This document shows positions 45,676 to 55,200 of a stretch of 64,000 nucleotides of DNA, in pieces. The notes below the pieces were generated by a model that made no database searches, had not been told where the DNA came from, and saw nothing but the letters and a program-made list of their open reading frames with translations. Position 1 is the stretch's first letter. Each line of letters opens with the position of its first letter. The stretch covers positions 1 through 64,000 of the forward strand of contig PMTV01000029.1 of assembly GCA_003167215.1 (NCBI GenBank), read 5' to 3'. This DNA comes from Acidobacteriota bacterium (lineage in GTDB: Bacteria; Acidobacteriota; Terriglobia; Acidiferrales; UBA7541). The position numbers and the translations under genes are program-made.

Positions 45676-46047
45676 ATGAAAATCACGTACAGCCATATAG
45701 AACCGGAATTGCGCGAAGCAATCGAACATGAAACTGCCCACCGTACCGAAAAGCTAAACCGGCTGTTGAAACACTACCCTGAAGATTCGGTTTTGCTCCA
45801 CGGATCGCTCGAAGAAAATCCCCACGAACATCAATTCAGTTACTCGCTGAACCTCACACTTCCCACCGGAACTTTGCATGCGACCGGCATGGGCGCCGAT
45901 GCTCGTGCCGCCGCGAAAGCGGCGTTCGCGGAAACCGAGCGTCAGCTGAAGAAGCATCAGGAAAAGCTGCGCAAAGATTACCTTTGGAAACGAAAGCGTC
46001 CCCGCTCGGCCACGCTCCTGCCGCGCGAAGTCCCCTCGGCCGACTGA
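45676..46047 (+). CDS. Ribosome hibernation promoting factor (HPF/RaiA family)
   Basis: 123 aa. Ribosome-associated inhibitor fold: MKITYSHIEPELREAIEHET at the start with HRTEKLNRLLKHYPED, and the strand-helix end TLPTGTLHATGMGADARAAAKAAFAETERQL. It should bind the 30S subunit and limit translation in slow growth. The basic C-terminal tail (KRKRPRSATLLP) is divergent. A probable terminator follows at 46072-46099. Confidence 0.8.
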   Translation: MKITYSHIEPELREAIEHETAHRTEKLNRLLKHYPEDSVLLHGSLEENPHEHQFSYSLNLTLPTGTLHATGMGADARAAAKAAFAETERQLKKHQEKLRKDYLWKRKRPRSATLLPREVPSAD

Positions 46048-46071
46048 GCCCCCTGTTCATTCATAATCAGG

Positions 46072-46099
46072 TTCGAGCGCATGTGCGCGAAGTTTTTTT
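46072..46099 (+). terminator. Probable intrinsic terminator after the HPF gene
   Basis: Stem TTC-(GA bulge)-GCGC, loop ATGT, GCGC-GAA, followed by G and seven Ts. It lies 25 bp after the HPF stop and 25 bp before tRNA-Lys, so it separates the two units. Confidence 0.55.
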
Positions 46100-46124
46100 C
46101 GTGTAAGATGTTGTGACCATTTTT

Positions 46125-46199
46125 AGGGGCGTAGCTCAGTGGTAGAGCAGCGGCCTTTTAAGCCGAAGGTCGTGGGTTCGATCCCCACCGCCCCTACCA
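46125..46199 (+). tRNA. tRNA-Lys (anticodon TTT)
   Basis: 75 nt including encoded CCA. Acceptor AGGGGCG/CGCCCCT, D arm GCTC-AGTGGTAGA-GAGC region, anticodon loop CTTTTAA (anticodon TTT), T arm GTGGG-TTCGATC-CCCAC. The first anticodon-stem pair is a G-A mismatch. The 3' end (from 46177) is duplicated at 62129-62152, marking it as the integration site of the island. Confidence 0.96.
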
Positions 46200-46200
46200 A
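46177..46200 (+). repeat. Left attachment repeat (within tRNA-Lys 3' end)
   Basis: 24 bp starting TTCGATCCCC and ending CCCCTACCAA; identical to 62129-62152. It includes the T-loop, 3' T-stem, acceptor strand and CCA of tRNA-Lys, so integration left the tRNA functional. Confidence 0.9.
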
Positions 46201-46221
46201 ACCTCACTAAAACAAAGACCT

Positions 46222-46836
46222 TCAGGCCGCTGAGTCAGCAATTCTCGTGTCAGTCAGCAATTGACCTTCAAGCCGATCCGCCAGGGTCTCTACGGCATCC
46301 CTTTGTGATTGCGGGATAACGTGACCGTAGATGCCCAAGGTAATGCGCGGGTCGGAGTGTCGCATCTGTGTTTGAACCACCGAAATTGGAGCACCCGAGT
46401 CGATTAGTTCACTGGCAACCGCGTGACGGAAGCTATGAAATCCCGCTCGCCTAATCCCAAGTTCAGCAAGTAGCGGCGCGTGCAGCCCTGTGTTGGCTGT
46501 TGGTATGCCGAGCTTCCGAAGTACTGGATGCAATCCCACTCTCACAACATTGCGGCGCGACCTCGGACGTTTGCCCGAACGGACAGGAAAAAGAATTCTG
46601 TTCGCGTTCGGCTTCCATTGCGTTGCCAAATAATTCTGCAACAGGCTGGCCAACGTGGAGGGCATCGGCAGCTTTGCCACAGAACCCTTCGTCTTCGGCT
46701 GTCGAATCAAGCGAGTTAGATCGTCTGCTGATTTGTTCACGCGAATTTCTTTGTCCTCGAAGTTCAAAGAAAGGAGTGCGCTTCGACGCCGAATATCTGA
46801 AACAGCAAGCAGCTTGAGCGTCTGTCGGGAGCCCCT
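46222..46836 (-). pseudogene. Tyrosine recombinase (integrase) C-terminal remnant
   Basis: The catalytic domain remains: an Arg I region in IRRRSALLSLNFEDKEIRV, box II HSFRHAV, then MRHSDPRITLGIYGHV with the second His/Arg and the nucleophile Tyr. In this frame a stop lies at 46837-46839. Upstream sequence (to about 46939) reads on in a shifted frame (WILTLEPERLKNRQAITENE), suggesting a frameshift near 46825, and the N-terminal core-binding domain is not found. A TTG at 46767 could start a 181-aa protein, but it would lack the first catalytic Arg. It ends 22 bp from the left repeat. Confidence 0.8.
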
Positions 46837-47013
46837 TCATCCCGGATTCATTTTCGGTGATAGCCTGTCGGTTCTTGAGACGCTCTGGTTCGAGGGTGAG
46901 TATCCATAAGCGCGTTAGGCTGAACGGGTGCTTCGGCACCGAGTCTCTTGATTAACCGTATGCCCCCTCGGACAACCAGAAAAAGCTATAGGCCGCGAGT
47001 CTCAGATAGAACC

Positions 47014-47316
47014 ATGGTTGGCACAACACAACCACTCTGCTTGTTGCGTCAGAAACCGAAGGGCGTCGTCATCAGGCACAACGAATCTGCGGAAGACGAA
47101 AAATCAGAGCGCCTCGTTGCATTCCTCGGGCTGGACGGCAAGACCATTTCATCTGCGCCTTCCAGTCGTAGGGGAACCATTTTTCTTGACATCCCCTTTT
47201 ATAGAACGCGCTTACCGGACACAGCATTCCTGTCGTTCCGCGATCTGCACCTGCCGTTCGTCCAATGTCTACTCTCGTTTGCTGGCGAGTTGGATCAGGC
47301 CTCTGTTTGCTGCTGA
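47014..47316 (+). CDS. Small hypothetical protein or gene fragment
   Basis: 100 aa (an in-frame ATG at 46948 would add 22). No recognised domain. The text VVIRHNESAEDEKSERLVAFLGLDGK is somewhat protein-like, and the abrupt end 3 bp from the racemase stop suggests a truncated gene. No clear RBS. Treat as doubtful. Confidence 0.3.
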   Translation: MVGTTQPLCLLRQKPKGVVIRHNESAEDEKSERLVAFLGLDGKTISSAPSSRRGTIFLDIPFYRTRLPDTAFLSFRDLHLPFVQCLLSFAGELDQASVCC

Positions 47317-47318
47317 GC

Positions 47319-48398
47319 TCAGGTCAACGCTTTATCGACTGCGGCGCCCCAGATATCGCCAACGGTGAAACCCTCAGGGAAGGGATCCTCGGGATCGACC
47401 ACGTATTGAGCGAAGCCTGTGATCCACGCCGTTCCGCTGAGTGTAGGTACGACTGCGCGATATTGGCCAACCTGCGTTTCGCGTACAAGGCAACCTGTGA
47501 AGACTGTCCCGAGTATACCCTCGTGCGGGAATGCTTCGTTTAGGCCGAGTTTGCCCCTAGCGTAAAGTGCGGCCATGCGGGCGCAAGTGCCAGTTCCACA
47601 AGGTGACCGATCAATGGCGCCAGTCCACGTGGCAGGCCTGCTCCAGTCGAGCTCGCCAGTCGAGCAAACCACTGTGTTTTTGGCAACAGCATCAGGGTTT
47701 GTGGGCGGGCCCGTAAGCTCGGCGATAGTGATACCACGAATCCCGGGATTCTCAGGGTGCACGACTGGCAGTTGCTCGCGGGCCGCGGCTTTGACCATTT
47801 CGGCGACCCGAACAATATCTCGCCCTTCGTCTGGCGTAAGTCGCAGGCCGAGAGGCTCGGCCTCTGCGATAACGTAGAACATCCCGCCATACGCGACATC
47901 GACGGTCACGGTTCCGAGATGCGGTACTTCTACTTTCGCGTCCAAATGCGTGGCAAACGCCGGAACGTTCTCGAATGTGACTTGCTTCACCCTACCGTTT
48001 TGTACCTCCGCTCTGACTACCACCAGGCCAGCCGGCGTGTCTAGCACAATTGTGGTAGTGGGCTCGACTGCAGTCACCATACCCGTTTCGATCAGTGTAG
48101 TGACCACACAAATTGTGTTGGTGCCCGACATAGGCGGATATTCCACCTGTTCCATAATGACGAAACCTGCATGCGCCTTAGGATTGGTCGGTGGCAGCAA
48201 TAAGTTGCAGTTTGCCGCGGGATACCCCCTCGGCTCGCGAAGCATAAGCTTTCGAAGACCGTCGGCATGATTCTCCAGGTAAGTCTTCTTCTCAAACATC
48301 GTGCGACCGGGCACGTCGAGGACACCGCCAATGATTACGCGGCCATGCTCACCCGCAGCGTGCAGATCCACAGCGCAGATCATTCTTGATACCCGCAT
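47319..48398 (-). CDS. Proline racemase family protein, probable hydroxyproline epimerase (Ser/Cys type)
   Basis: 359 aa. Family motifs: MICAVDLHAAGEHGRVIIGG at the start and DRSPCGTGTCARMA with catalytic C267. The first catalytic position is S91 in PPMSGTNTIC, where most racemases have Cys. Ser/Cys members are reported as 4- or 3-hydroxyproline epimerases; Cys/Thr would mean trans-3-hydroxyproline dehydratase. The likely reaction is trans-4-hydroxy-L-proline to cis-4-hydroxy-D-proline. It follows the permease gene and is probably co-transcribed from the divergent promoter near 50.1 kb. Confidence 0.87.
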   Translation of the reverse strand: MRVSRMICAVDLHAAGEHGRVIIGGVLDVPGRTMFEKKTYLENHADGLRKLMLREPRGYPAANCNLLLPPTNPKAHAGFVIMEQVEYPPMSGTNTICVVTTLIETGMVTAVEPTTTIVLDTPAGLVVVRAEVQNGRVKQVTFENVPAFATHLDAKVEVPHLGTVTVDVAYGGMFYVIAEAEPLGLRLTPDEGRDIVRVAEMVKAAAREQLPVVHPENPGIRGITIAELTGPPTNPDAVAKNTVVCSTGELDWSRPATWTGAIDRSPCGTGTCARMAALYARGKLGLNEAFPHEGILGTVFTGCLVRETQVGQYRAVVPTLSGTAWITGFAQYVVDPEDPFPEGFTVGDIWGAAVDKALT

Positions 48399-48515
48399 CG
48401 ATCCTCTCTTTGCTAGGACTGTCTATCGGCGCCAGACATTACGGCTGATATATCCATTTCATTGCCGCTGAGTGCTCTAATCGTCGCGGACGCGCCGGGG
48501 AGTCGCCAGTCTTAT

Positions 48516-50051
48516 TCAAGTCGAAACTGGGCCTGCTCTCGCACGCTGGTTGGCTGACCGCAACAGCAAATAAACCGGAACTCCCAACAATATTATTACG
48601 AGCCCCGGCCATGAGCTCGTCGGCCGATACGCGAGCAATGCCACCAGTATTGTGCTGGTGGACAGAATATGCAACGCAGGCACTACGGGATACCCGGCAG
48701 CGCGGTACGGACGCTCAGCGTTAGGTCGAATGAACCGCAATCGGAACAGACCAAGTACGGTCAGAATGTAGAACAATAACACGGCGGAAATCACGTAATC
48801 GAGAAGGTTGCTATAGACGTTCCCGTACTTGCCGGTTATCGGATCATAAGTCCGCGGCAACACCAGAAACATAGCCCAGACGCCCTGCACCAGAAGTGAT
48901 CGCGCCGGAACGTGAGCCTTGTTGAGACGCGCAGTGGCTGGAAAGAAGAGGTGCTCACAGGCCATGGCGTAATAAACGCGCGCCCCTGTCATGACTAATG
49001 CGTTGACAGCGCCAAATGTCGAAACCATGATTGCCACGGCCATTGCGCTGGTGCCGATGCCGGGAAAGATGACTCGCAACGTTGCAGTTGCCACCCGATC
49101 GACTGGCGCATGTTGGATAGCAGATAGAGGTAAGGTTACGAGATATGCGAGATTGGCAAGAAGGTACAGCAGGATCACCAAAACGGTGCCTATGACCATT
49201 GCGAGTGTTACGTTGCGGCGTGCGTTTTTCACTTCTGCGGCGGCAAATGCTATGTTGTGCCACGCCTCAGATGCAAAAAGCGAACCACTCTGCGACAAGC
49301 AGAGCGCAATAATGAGGCCAAAAGCGGTGCCGGCAGTCAAGCCCGGAGCAATTGGTTCAAACCCGTGTCGCGACCAAGGGTTGACGAAGTTCGCGCGAAG
49401 CGCCACAGCGTTACTTCCCAACCCAATTCCAACAATGATAAGTGCGAAGAGCGTCCCGATCTTTGCAATTGAGGAGACGTTCTGGACCACACGACCATAG
49501 CTCAGACCGCATGTGTTTGCTGACGTAAGCAGTGCGATTAAGAGGATCGCCACCAGCTGGACCGTAGACAGGGAAAGTGCGTAGTGAGTACTCAGGTGCA
49601 CTGGCCCTATTAGATATTTATCGTCCGAAACAAGCGGCCAAAGCACTCCGAGAAAGCGCCCGAAAGCAACTGCAACCGCTGCAATTGTGCCGGTCTGGAT
49701 CACTGTGAACAACGTCCAACCGTAGAGAAAACCCCACATGGAAGATAATGACTCACGCAGATAGATGTACATGCCACCCGCGCGCGGCATCATGCCAGCC
49801 AGTTCACCGTAACAAACTGCCCCTGCGATAGTAATCAGACCTGCGATTACCCAGGCCACCAGCAGCCAGGCAGCGCTACCGATCAACCTCGACATATCCG
49901 CGGAAACAATAAAAATGCCTGACCCAATCATTACTCCAACCACAATCATCGTGGCGTCGAACAGACCCAATTCTTGTCTGAATTGACGATCACTTGCAGC
50001 CGTCTCAGGAGCCAATGTACCTTTTCCGGTCATCTCGAAAACGCGCTCCAT
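48516..50051 (-). CDS. APC-family amino acid permease
   Basis: 511 aa with about 12 membrane helices. The APC signature opens TM1 (DATMIVVGVMIGSGIFIVSA), followed by GELAGMMPRAGGMYIYLRE in TM2-3. Context next to the epimerase and lyase suggests uptake of proline or hydroxyproline. GGAG directly precedes the ATG at 50051; an ATG at 50033 is an alternative start. Divergent from the DHDPS-family gene, with 159 bp between them holding an operator. Confidence 0.9.
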   Translation of the reverse strand: MERVFEMTGKGTLAPETAASDRQFRQELGLFDATMIVVGVMIGSGIFIVSADMSRLIGSAAWLLVAWVIAGLITIAGAVCYGELAGMMPRAGGMYIYLRESLSSMWGFLYGWTLFTVIQTGTIAAVAVAFGRFLGVLWPLVSDDKYLIGPVHLSTHYALSLSTVQLVAILLIALLTSANTCGLSYGRVVQNVSSIAKIGTLFALIIVGIGLGSNAVALRANFVNPWSRHGFEPIAPGLTAGTAFGLIIALCLSQSGSLFASEAWHNIAFAAAEVKNARRNVTLAMVIGTVLVILLYLLANLAYLVTLPLSAIQHAPVDRVATATLRVIFPGIGTSAMAVAIMVSTFGAVNALVMTGARVYYAMACEHLFFPATARLNKAHVPARSLLVQGVWAMFLVLPRTYDPITGKYGNVYSNLLDYVISAVLLFYILTVLGLFRLRFIRPNAERPYRAAGYPVVPALHILSTSTILVALLAYRPTSSWPGLVIILLGVPVYLLLRSANQRARAGPVST

Positions 50052-50125
50052 CTCCAGTCTTGCTGGTCAACTGACGTAAGTTCAATGAAAATAACGTCAA
50101 AACTGCAGCGCATCTTATCACGCTT

Positions 50126-50138
50126 ACATACTGTATGT
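50126..50138. promoter_or_regulatory. Putative GntR operator in the divergent promoter
   Basis: Perfect 5-3-5 palindrome ACATA-CTG-TATGT. A -10-like TATACT follows at 50141-50146 on the plus strand, so the site would lie in the promoter spacer of the lyase gene. No good -35 match was found. Compare 51958-51970. Confidence 0.6.
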
Positions 50139-50210
50139 GGTATACTATATCCTAGTGCTGTTCCGGGGATCCGTACAATCAGAAAGATCGAAACCAACAG
50201 GAGGCTACTA

Positions 50211-51146
50211 ATGGACTGGAAGGGTGTCATGCCTGCAATTACGACCTTTTTCGATGAAAGCTATCGTGTCGATCACAAAAGCATTGAGCGCCATTGCCGA
50301 TGGCTACTTAGTGAGGGTTGTTTAGGAATCATTGCACTTGGCACTCTGGGAGAAGGTGCGACGCTTACATTTGATGAGAAACTCGAAGTCCTTCGTACTT
50401 GTGTGCATTCAGCGGAAGGTCGAGCGCCCGTAGTGGCTGGCATTTCCTCCGTCACCACATCGGGGGCAGTAGAGCTGGCCCGAGCAGCTGCCGACCTAGG
50501 ATGCCAAGGCCTCATGATTTTGCCCCCTTACGTTTATCAAGGAGACTGGCGCGAGATGAAAACTCACGTCAGCGCCGTGCTCGATGCAGTTCGAATTTCT
50601 TGCATGCTGTACAACAATCCGGTCTCATACGGAACGGATTTTCTTCCTGCGTACGTTCAAGAACTCGTCGGCGAGCACCAGAATTTGCAGGCCGTAAAGG
50701 AGTCCAGCATGGATGTCCGGCGCGTCACCGCAATTCGTGCGCTGGTCGGGGATCGACTCGAAGTCTCCATAGGCGTAGATGACTTAGTTGTTGAGGCGGT
50801 CGGTGTTGGAGCTTCAGGTTGGGTTTCTGGCCTAGCTAATGTGCTACCGCGGGAATCGGTGAATCTTTTTACTCTGGCGCTCAATGGCGAGCGTGAGAAA
50901 GCCTTCGATTTATATCGCTGGTTTCTCCCGCTATTGCGTATGGACACTGTGCCAAAGTTCGTCCAACTAATAAAGCTGGCGCAATCGGAAGCTGGAGTAG
51001 CTAGTTCGCGAGTACGTCCTCCGCTTCTCGAGCTCGCAGGTACAGAATTGCAAGAAGCGCGAAACACTATTAATCAGGTTCTCCGCAATCGGTCCGGTGT
51101 TCGTGATGAGCCTACGATGAACGCGACTAAAGGGATGGGCACTTAG
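50211..51146 (+). CDS. DHDPS-family lyase, probable pyrroline-4-hydroxy-2-carboxylate deaminase
   Basis: 311 aa DapA-superfamily TIM barrel. The Schiff-base Lys is K163 (LQAVKESSMD) and the Tyr is Y134 (CMLYNNPVSYG); GTLGEGATLTFDEK is the usual GxxGE loop. In hydroxyproline catabolism this family deaminates delta1-pyrroline-4-hydroxy-2-carboxylate to 2-ketoglutarate semialdehyde (HypD-type). The blocks PPYVYQGDWREMKTHVSAV and FLPLLRMDTVPKFVQLIKL match proteins I know beside proline racemases. Strong RBS CAGGAGG before the ATG at 50211. Confidence 0.88.
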   Translation: MDWKGVMPAITTFFDESYRVDHKSIERHCRWLLSEGCLGIIALGTLGEGATLTFDEKLEVLRTCVHSAEGRAPVVAGISSVTTSGAVELARAAADLGCQGLMILPPYVYQGDWREMKTHVSAVLDAVRISCMLYNNPVSYGTDFLPAYVQELVGEHQNLQAVKESSMDVRRVTAIRALVGDRLEVSIGVDDLVVEAVGVGASGWVSGLANVLPRESVNLFTLALNGEREKAFDLYRWFLPLLRMDTVPKFVQLIKLAQSEAGVASSRVRPPLLELAGTELQEARNTINQVLRNRSGVRDEPTMNATKGMGT

Positions 51147-51205
51147 AGACAAATACCTGGCACCTGACAGCGCCCTGTCCGTCGCACGGATGGTTTCGTC
51201 ACGTA

Positions 51206-51961
51206 TTACCGCTGCGAATCTGGTTTGTCCACAGGTTGCGATGTCGTGGCGCCGGCACGGGCGTCGCGTAATACCTGCTTCAGAGACTGGCCCGCATGCT
51301 TAATATGCTGCTGCAGTAAGTAGCAGGCACCGATCACATCTCGTGCTTGACACAGCTCGAGCAGTTTCCGGTGTTCCTCTTTGGCACGCTCGAACTCACG
51401 GGTTAAATACAACTGAAGTCCGGTATAGCGCACGGCATTGTTGTTAACGTTTCTTATAATGGACATGAAATGTGGACTGCGCGTGCCGGAGTAAAGGGCA
51501 GAGTGAAATTCCCAATTGAGGCGACCCCACTCGGAAATGTGTTCCGGTCGCAATAATTCCCTCTCGTACTCCCCCAAAATCCCCTCTGCACGCGCGAGAT
51601 GCGACTCGGTCAAGCCCGGAATGGAAAGCTTGAGAACTTCACATTCAAGCAACAAGCGGATCTCAAACAATTCTTCGATATCATCAGGAGAGAGCGAAGA
51701 GACTACCGCGCCACGGTGCTGAACGATCGTAATCAAGCCTTCAGATTCCAGCTGTCTCAATGCCTCGCGGACCGGGATGCGGCTCACTTGAAACTCGGCC
51801 GCAATGGCGCCCTGATTCAGTTGTTTGCCTTCTGGAATCTCGCTTCGAATGATTTTGTCCCGCAGTTGGTCTGCGACTGCTGAGGTCAACGACTGGCGCG
51901 GTATGACCAAGCTCTTGGGTGCATCGGGACCTTCCGAAGGTGGATCTTCATTATAACGCAT
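51206..51961 (-). CDS. GntR-family (FCD) transcriptional regulator
   Basis: 251 aa. The N-terminal winged helix reads AVADQLRDKIIRSEIPEGKQ, FQVSRIPVREALRQLESEGL and VQHRGAVVSSLSPDDIEELF; the C-terminal FCD ligand domain has the metal-binding pattern EFHSALYSG and HRKLLELC. FCD members usually bind carboxylic acids or amino-acid-derived ligands and repress catabolic genes. Its ATG lies inside a palindrome (51958-51970), suggesting autoregulation. The RBS is weak. Confidence 0.92.
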   Translation of the reverse strand: MRYNEDPPSEGPDAPKSLVIPRQSLTSAVADQLRDKIIRSEIPEGKQLNQGAIAAEFQVSRIPVREALRQLESEGLITIVQHRGAVVSSLSPDDIEELFEIRLLLECEVLKLSIPGLTESHLARAEGILGEYERELLRPEHISEWGRLNWEFHSALYSGTRSPHFMSIIRNVNNNAVRYTGLQLYLTREFERAKEEHRKLLELCQARDVIGACYLLQQHIKHAGQSLKQVLRDARAGATTSQPVDKPDSQR

Positions 51962-51970
51962 ATTGTATGC
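51958..51970. promoter_or_regulatory. Putative GntR operator over the regulator's start codon
   Basis: Perfect 5-3-5 palindrome GCATA-TTG-TATGC overlapping the start codon (51959-51961). Same architecture as 50126-50138 (RCATA-YTG-TATGY). Binding here would block transcription elongation or initiation of the regulator. Confidence 0.6.
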
Positions 51971-52169
51971 TCAGCTCGTTATGACACTCGTTCCGCAAGT
52001 AGGTACTATGGGCACATCGTAGCCGATTCTCCGCTGAAAACAAAGCCAGAATTCCGACCAAGCCCATTTCCATCGCCTCCGGTATAATCCAGGACGCTCA
52101 TCACAAAGAACTTGCGACGCAGTGCCTCGGACCTCAGGAAGAAGAGAGAGCGCTCGTCCAAGAAACAGC

Positions 52170-52199
52170 TTGACAAGAAGTACGGCGCTGGAATATAGA
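52170..52199 (+). promoter_or_regulatory. Sigma-70-like promoter of the TonB receptor gene
   Basis: TTGACA at 52170-52175, 18-bp spacer, TATAGA at 52194-52199. Transcription would begin near 52206, inside the operator-like site. Confidence 0.6.
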
Positions 52200-52204
52200 A
52201 TATC

Positions 52205-52217
52205 GCATATTGCATAC
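52205..52217. promoter_or_regulatory. Putative GntR operator at the TonB receptor promoter
   Basis: GCATA-TTG-CATAC, differing from the regulator-gene site by two transitions in the right half. It lies just downstream of the -10 box, where a bound repressor would block initiation. Confidence 0.5.
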
Positions 52218-52270
52218 ACTTCTGTTTTGGGGACATATTTTGTAACGTGTTTTTCTGATTGAGAGGCCTA

Positions 52271-55200
52271 ATGAACAGCCTACGAATTGGAACGTTTGCC
52301 TTGTTCGCAATTCTCCTTGCAGGTTTCGGACTACAAACCGCTTTTGCGCAGACTGCCAACACCGGTTCTATAAGTGGCAGGGTCACAGACTCAAGCGGCG
52401 CGATCATATCTCAGGCAAAGATCTCGGTGACCAGCATTGGTAAGGGATTTACAAAGGATGACAGCACGGATCCCTCGGGTGCGTATTCGTTCAATTTTCT
52501 GCCTCCTGACAAATACAACGTTTCAGTGTCTGCAGCTGGGTTTGGAACTGTGAACCAGGACGTCGTCGTACAGGCGGGGCAAATAACGACTGTAAACATC
52601 AGTCTTGCAGTTGCTACAGCACATCAGGTCGTGACAGTAGCCGGTACCGGCCCGCTCCTTCAGATCGGAAGCGGGAGCATAGCGACCACGCTTACCGAGA
52701 GACAGGTCACCGAGCTACCTGACCCCGGCAATGACCTCAGTTATTTCGGGGAATTGAGTCCTGGAGCTCAGGTGAACACTCAGTCCGGTTACGGTAATTT
52801 TGAAGTATTCGGCCTACCGGGTAACGCTAACAATTTCACAACAAATGGTGGAGATGACAATTTCGAGATGGGCAACTTGAACACCGCCGGCGCCTCGAAC
52901 TTGTTTCTTGGGAAGAATGGCACTCAAGAAGTTACGGTGGTCTCCAACGCCTATGGAGGCCAATATGGCGGGCTCGCTGGCGCGCAAGTCAATATCGTCA
53001 GCAAGTCCGGAGGCAATAGCTTCCATGGCAATGCCGTCTACTATTGGAGTGGTTCCTCTCTAAATGCGAACGACTGGTTCAACGATAGTGCCGGGGTTCC
53101 AAAGCCATTTACGAATGCCAATGCCTGGGCTGCGTCTATAGGAGGGCCGATCAAGAAGAATAAGCTGTTCTTCTTTGCAGATGACGAAGGAGTCGCAGTC
53201 GACTTACCGACCAACGGGCTCACTGTAGTTCCCAGTCAGGAATTCGAGCAAGCTACAGTCGCCAACCTTACGAGTCTTGGATTAACGAATTCGATTCCGT
53301 TCTACTGCCAAAATCTAACAGGAATCTGCCCTGGAATAGCACCGGTCAGCGGCGTTAATCAGGGCGCTGGGATGTTCAATCTGTATAACACAGCGCCAGG
53401 TATCGCCAATGCCAAGCCGGGCAACGGAGGGGATCCTCTCGGCTGTGGCGGCTTGCTCTCGCCGACCGTCGACCCGCTATTGGGCACACCGGGGCACCCG
53501 TGTGCATTAAGTATCCGCTCGGCTATCAATACTTTTGTCTGGGAAAATAAGTTGATTGGGCGCCTTGACTATGTAGTTGGACCGAAGGATCTGATATTTC
53601 TCCAGGTGTCGTGGGATCCAGGAACTCAGCCGACCTTCACCGATCCTATCAACTCGGTGTTTAATTCCACCAGTTACCAGCCAGAGTGGAACGGGCAGTT
53701 CAACTGGACTCACACATTCACCGGAAACACTACAAACCAGTTTATTCTTTCGGGAAAGTGGCTAGAAGCCAAGTTCGATGCCACCAATCCCACTCTGAAG
53801 CAAGCCGCATTCCCCACCCAACTCAACGTAAACGGCTTTACTACACTGGGCGGGATAACCGGTAGCGAGCCTAACGGTCAAGACGCTACCTCTTACGGCT
53901 TCAGCGACGACGTGGCAAAGGTTTTAGGCCACCATACAATTAAATTCGGAGGAAAGTTCCATCGCGTCGACATGAGCAGCTATTTCGGTTTCAACACACG
54001 AGGAACCGAAAACGTGAACAGCATTCCTGACTTTTTCAACGGTGGGTCGACGGGCGACTTCCTTGTTCAGAGCTACCCACAGAGCATCGACTTGCCTTTT
54101 GCTCAGTGGATCGGGGGCCTATATATCGAAGACGACTGGCGGGCGAAACCAAATTTCACTCTAACAGCAGCATTACGGGTCGAACACTACTCCAATCTTA
54201 TTTGTCGGATCAATTGTTTTGCACGATTGAATGGGCCATTCTTTGGAGTGACCCATGATCCAAATGAACCGCTCAACCAAGCGATTCTGTCCTCACAACA
54301 TCAGGCAGTTCAGAGCACCGTTCCTCTTACATGGAGTCCGCGACTTGGTTTTTCCTGGCAGCCCTTTTCAGGGTTGTCCAATCTCGTGGTTCGCGGCGGG
54401 GTAGGCATTTTCTATAGTGGTTACCCAACATGGTTTGTCAATAACTTCGCATCGAACGTGCCCGAAATCAACACGTTCGTACCGTCTAACGACAACTTGG
54501 CGCCGGGAGAGACAACGAATTTATTTCTTGATGCGGCCGCCACCAACCAGGCTTTTGTGACCGGATTTGCTAATGGACTGACTTTGGCGCAAATAAAGGC
54601 CAGCGTGCCGCCCGCTCTCCAACCGTTTTTCTCTGCCCCAAATCTCAATACTTTCGACGGGCAAACGAAAGTGCCGCAATATCAAGAATGGAATTTGGAG
54701 GTTCAATACGGCTTCAGCCGTAACACCATGGCGAGTATAAATTACGTGGGCAATCATGGATACCACGAATTGATTGATAACGCTTCGGCCAACGCGTTTG
54801 GGTTTGGCTCGCTCCCGGCAACCGCACCCGATCCGGTATTCCACAATGCGGCGGTGTTCAACAACGCCGGCACTTCCAACTATAACGGCGTCGTGTTTTC
54901 GTTCCAGCAACGCATCACTGGGGGCTGGGGTCAAGGAATATTGGCGGCTCACTATACATGGAGTCATTCATTGGATGACGTGTCCGGCGATGGAATGAAT
55001 CCGTTCAATGTCACTACGGCGCCGAGCATATTAATACCGGAAAATCCGTACAACATCCGTGCGAACTATGGATCTTCTGACTACGACGCGCGGCACAGTT
55101 TTAACATGAACTACGTGTGGGATCTTCCGATCAGGCAAGCTCTAGGTGGGCACGGCTTTCGCGACTTGGTCGAAGGTTGGACGGTTTCAGGCGCATTTCT

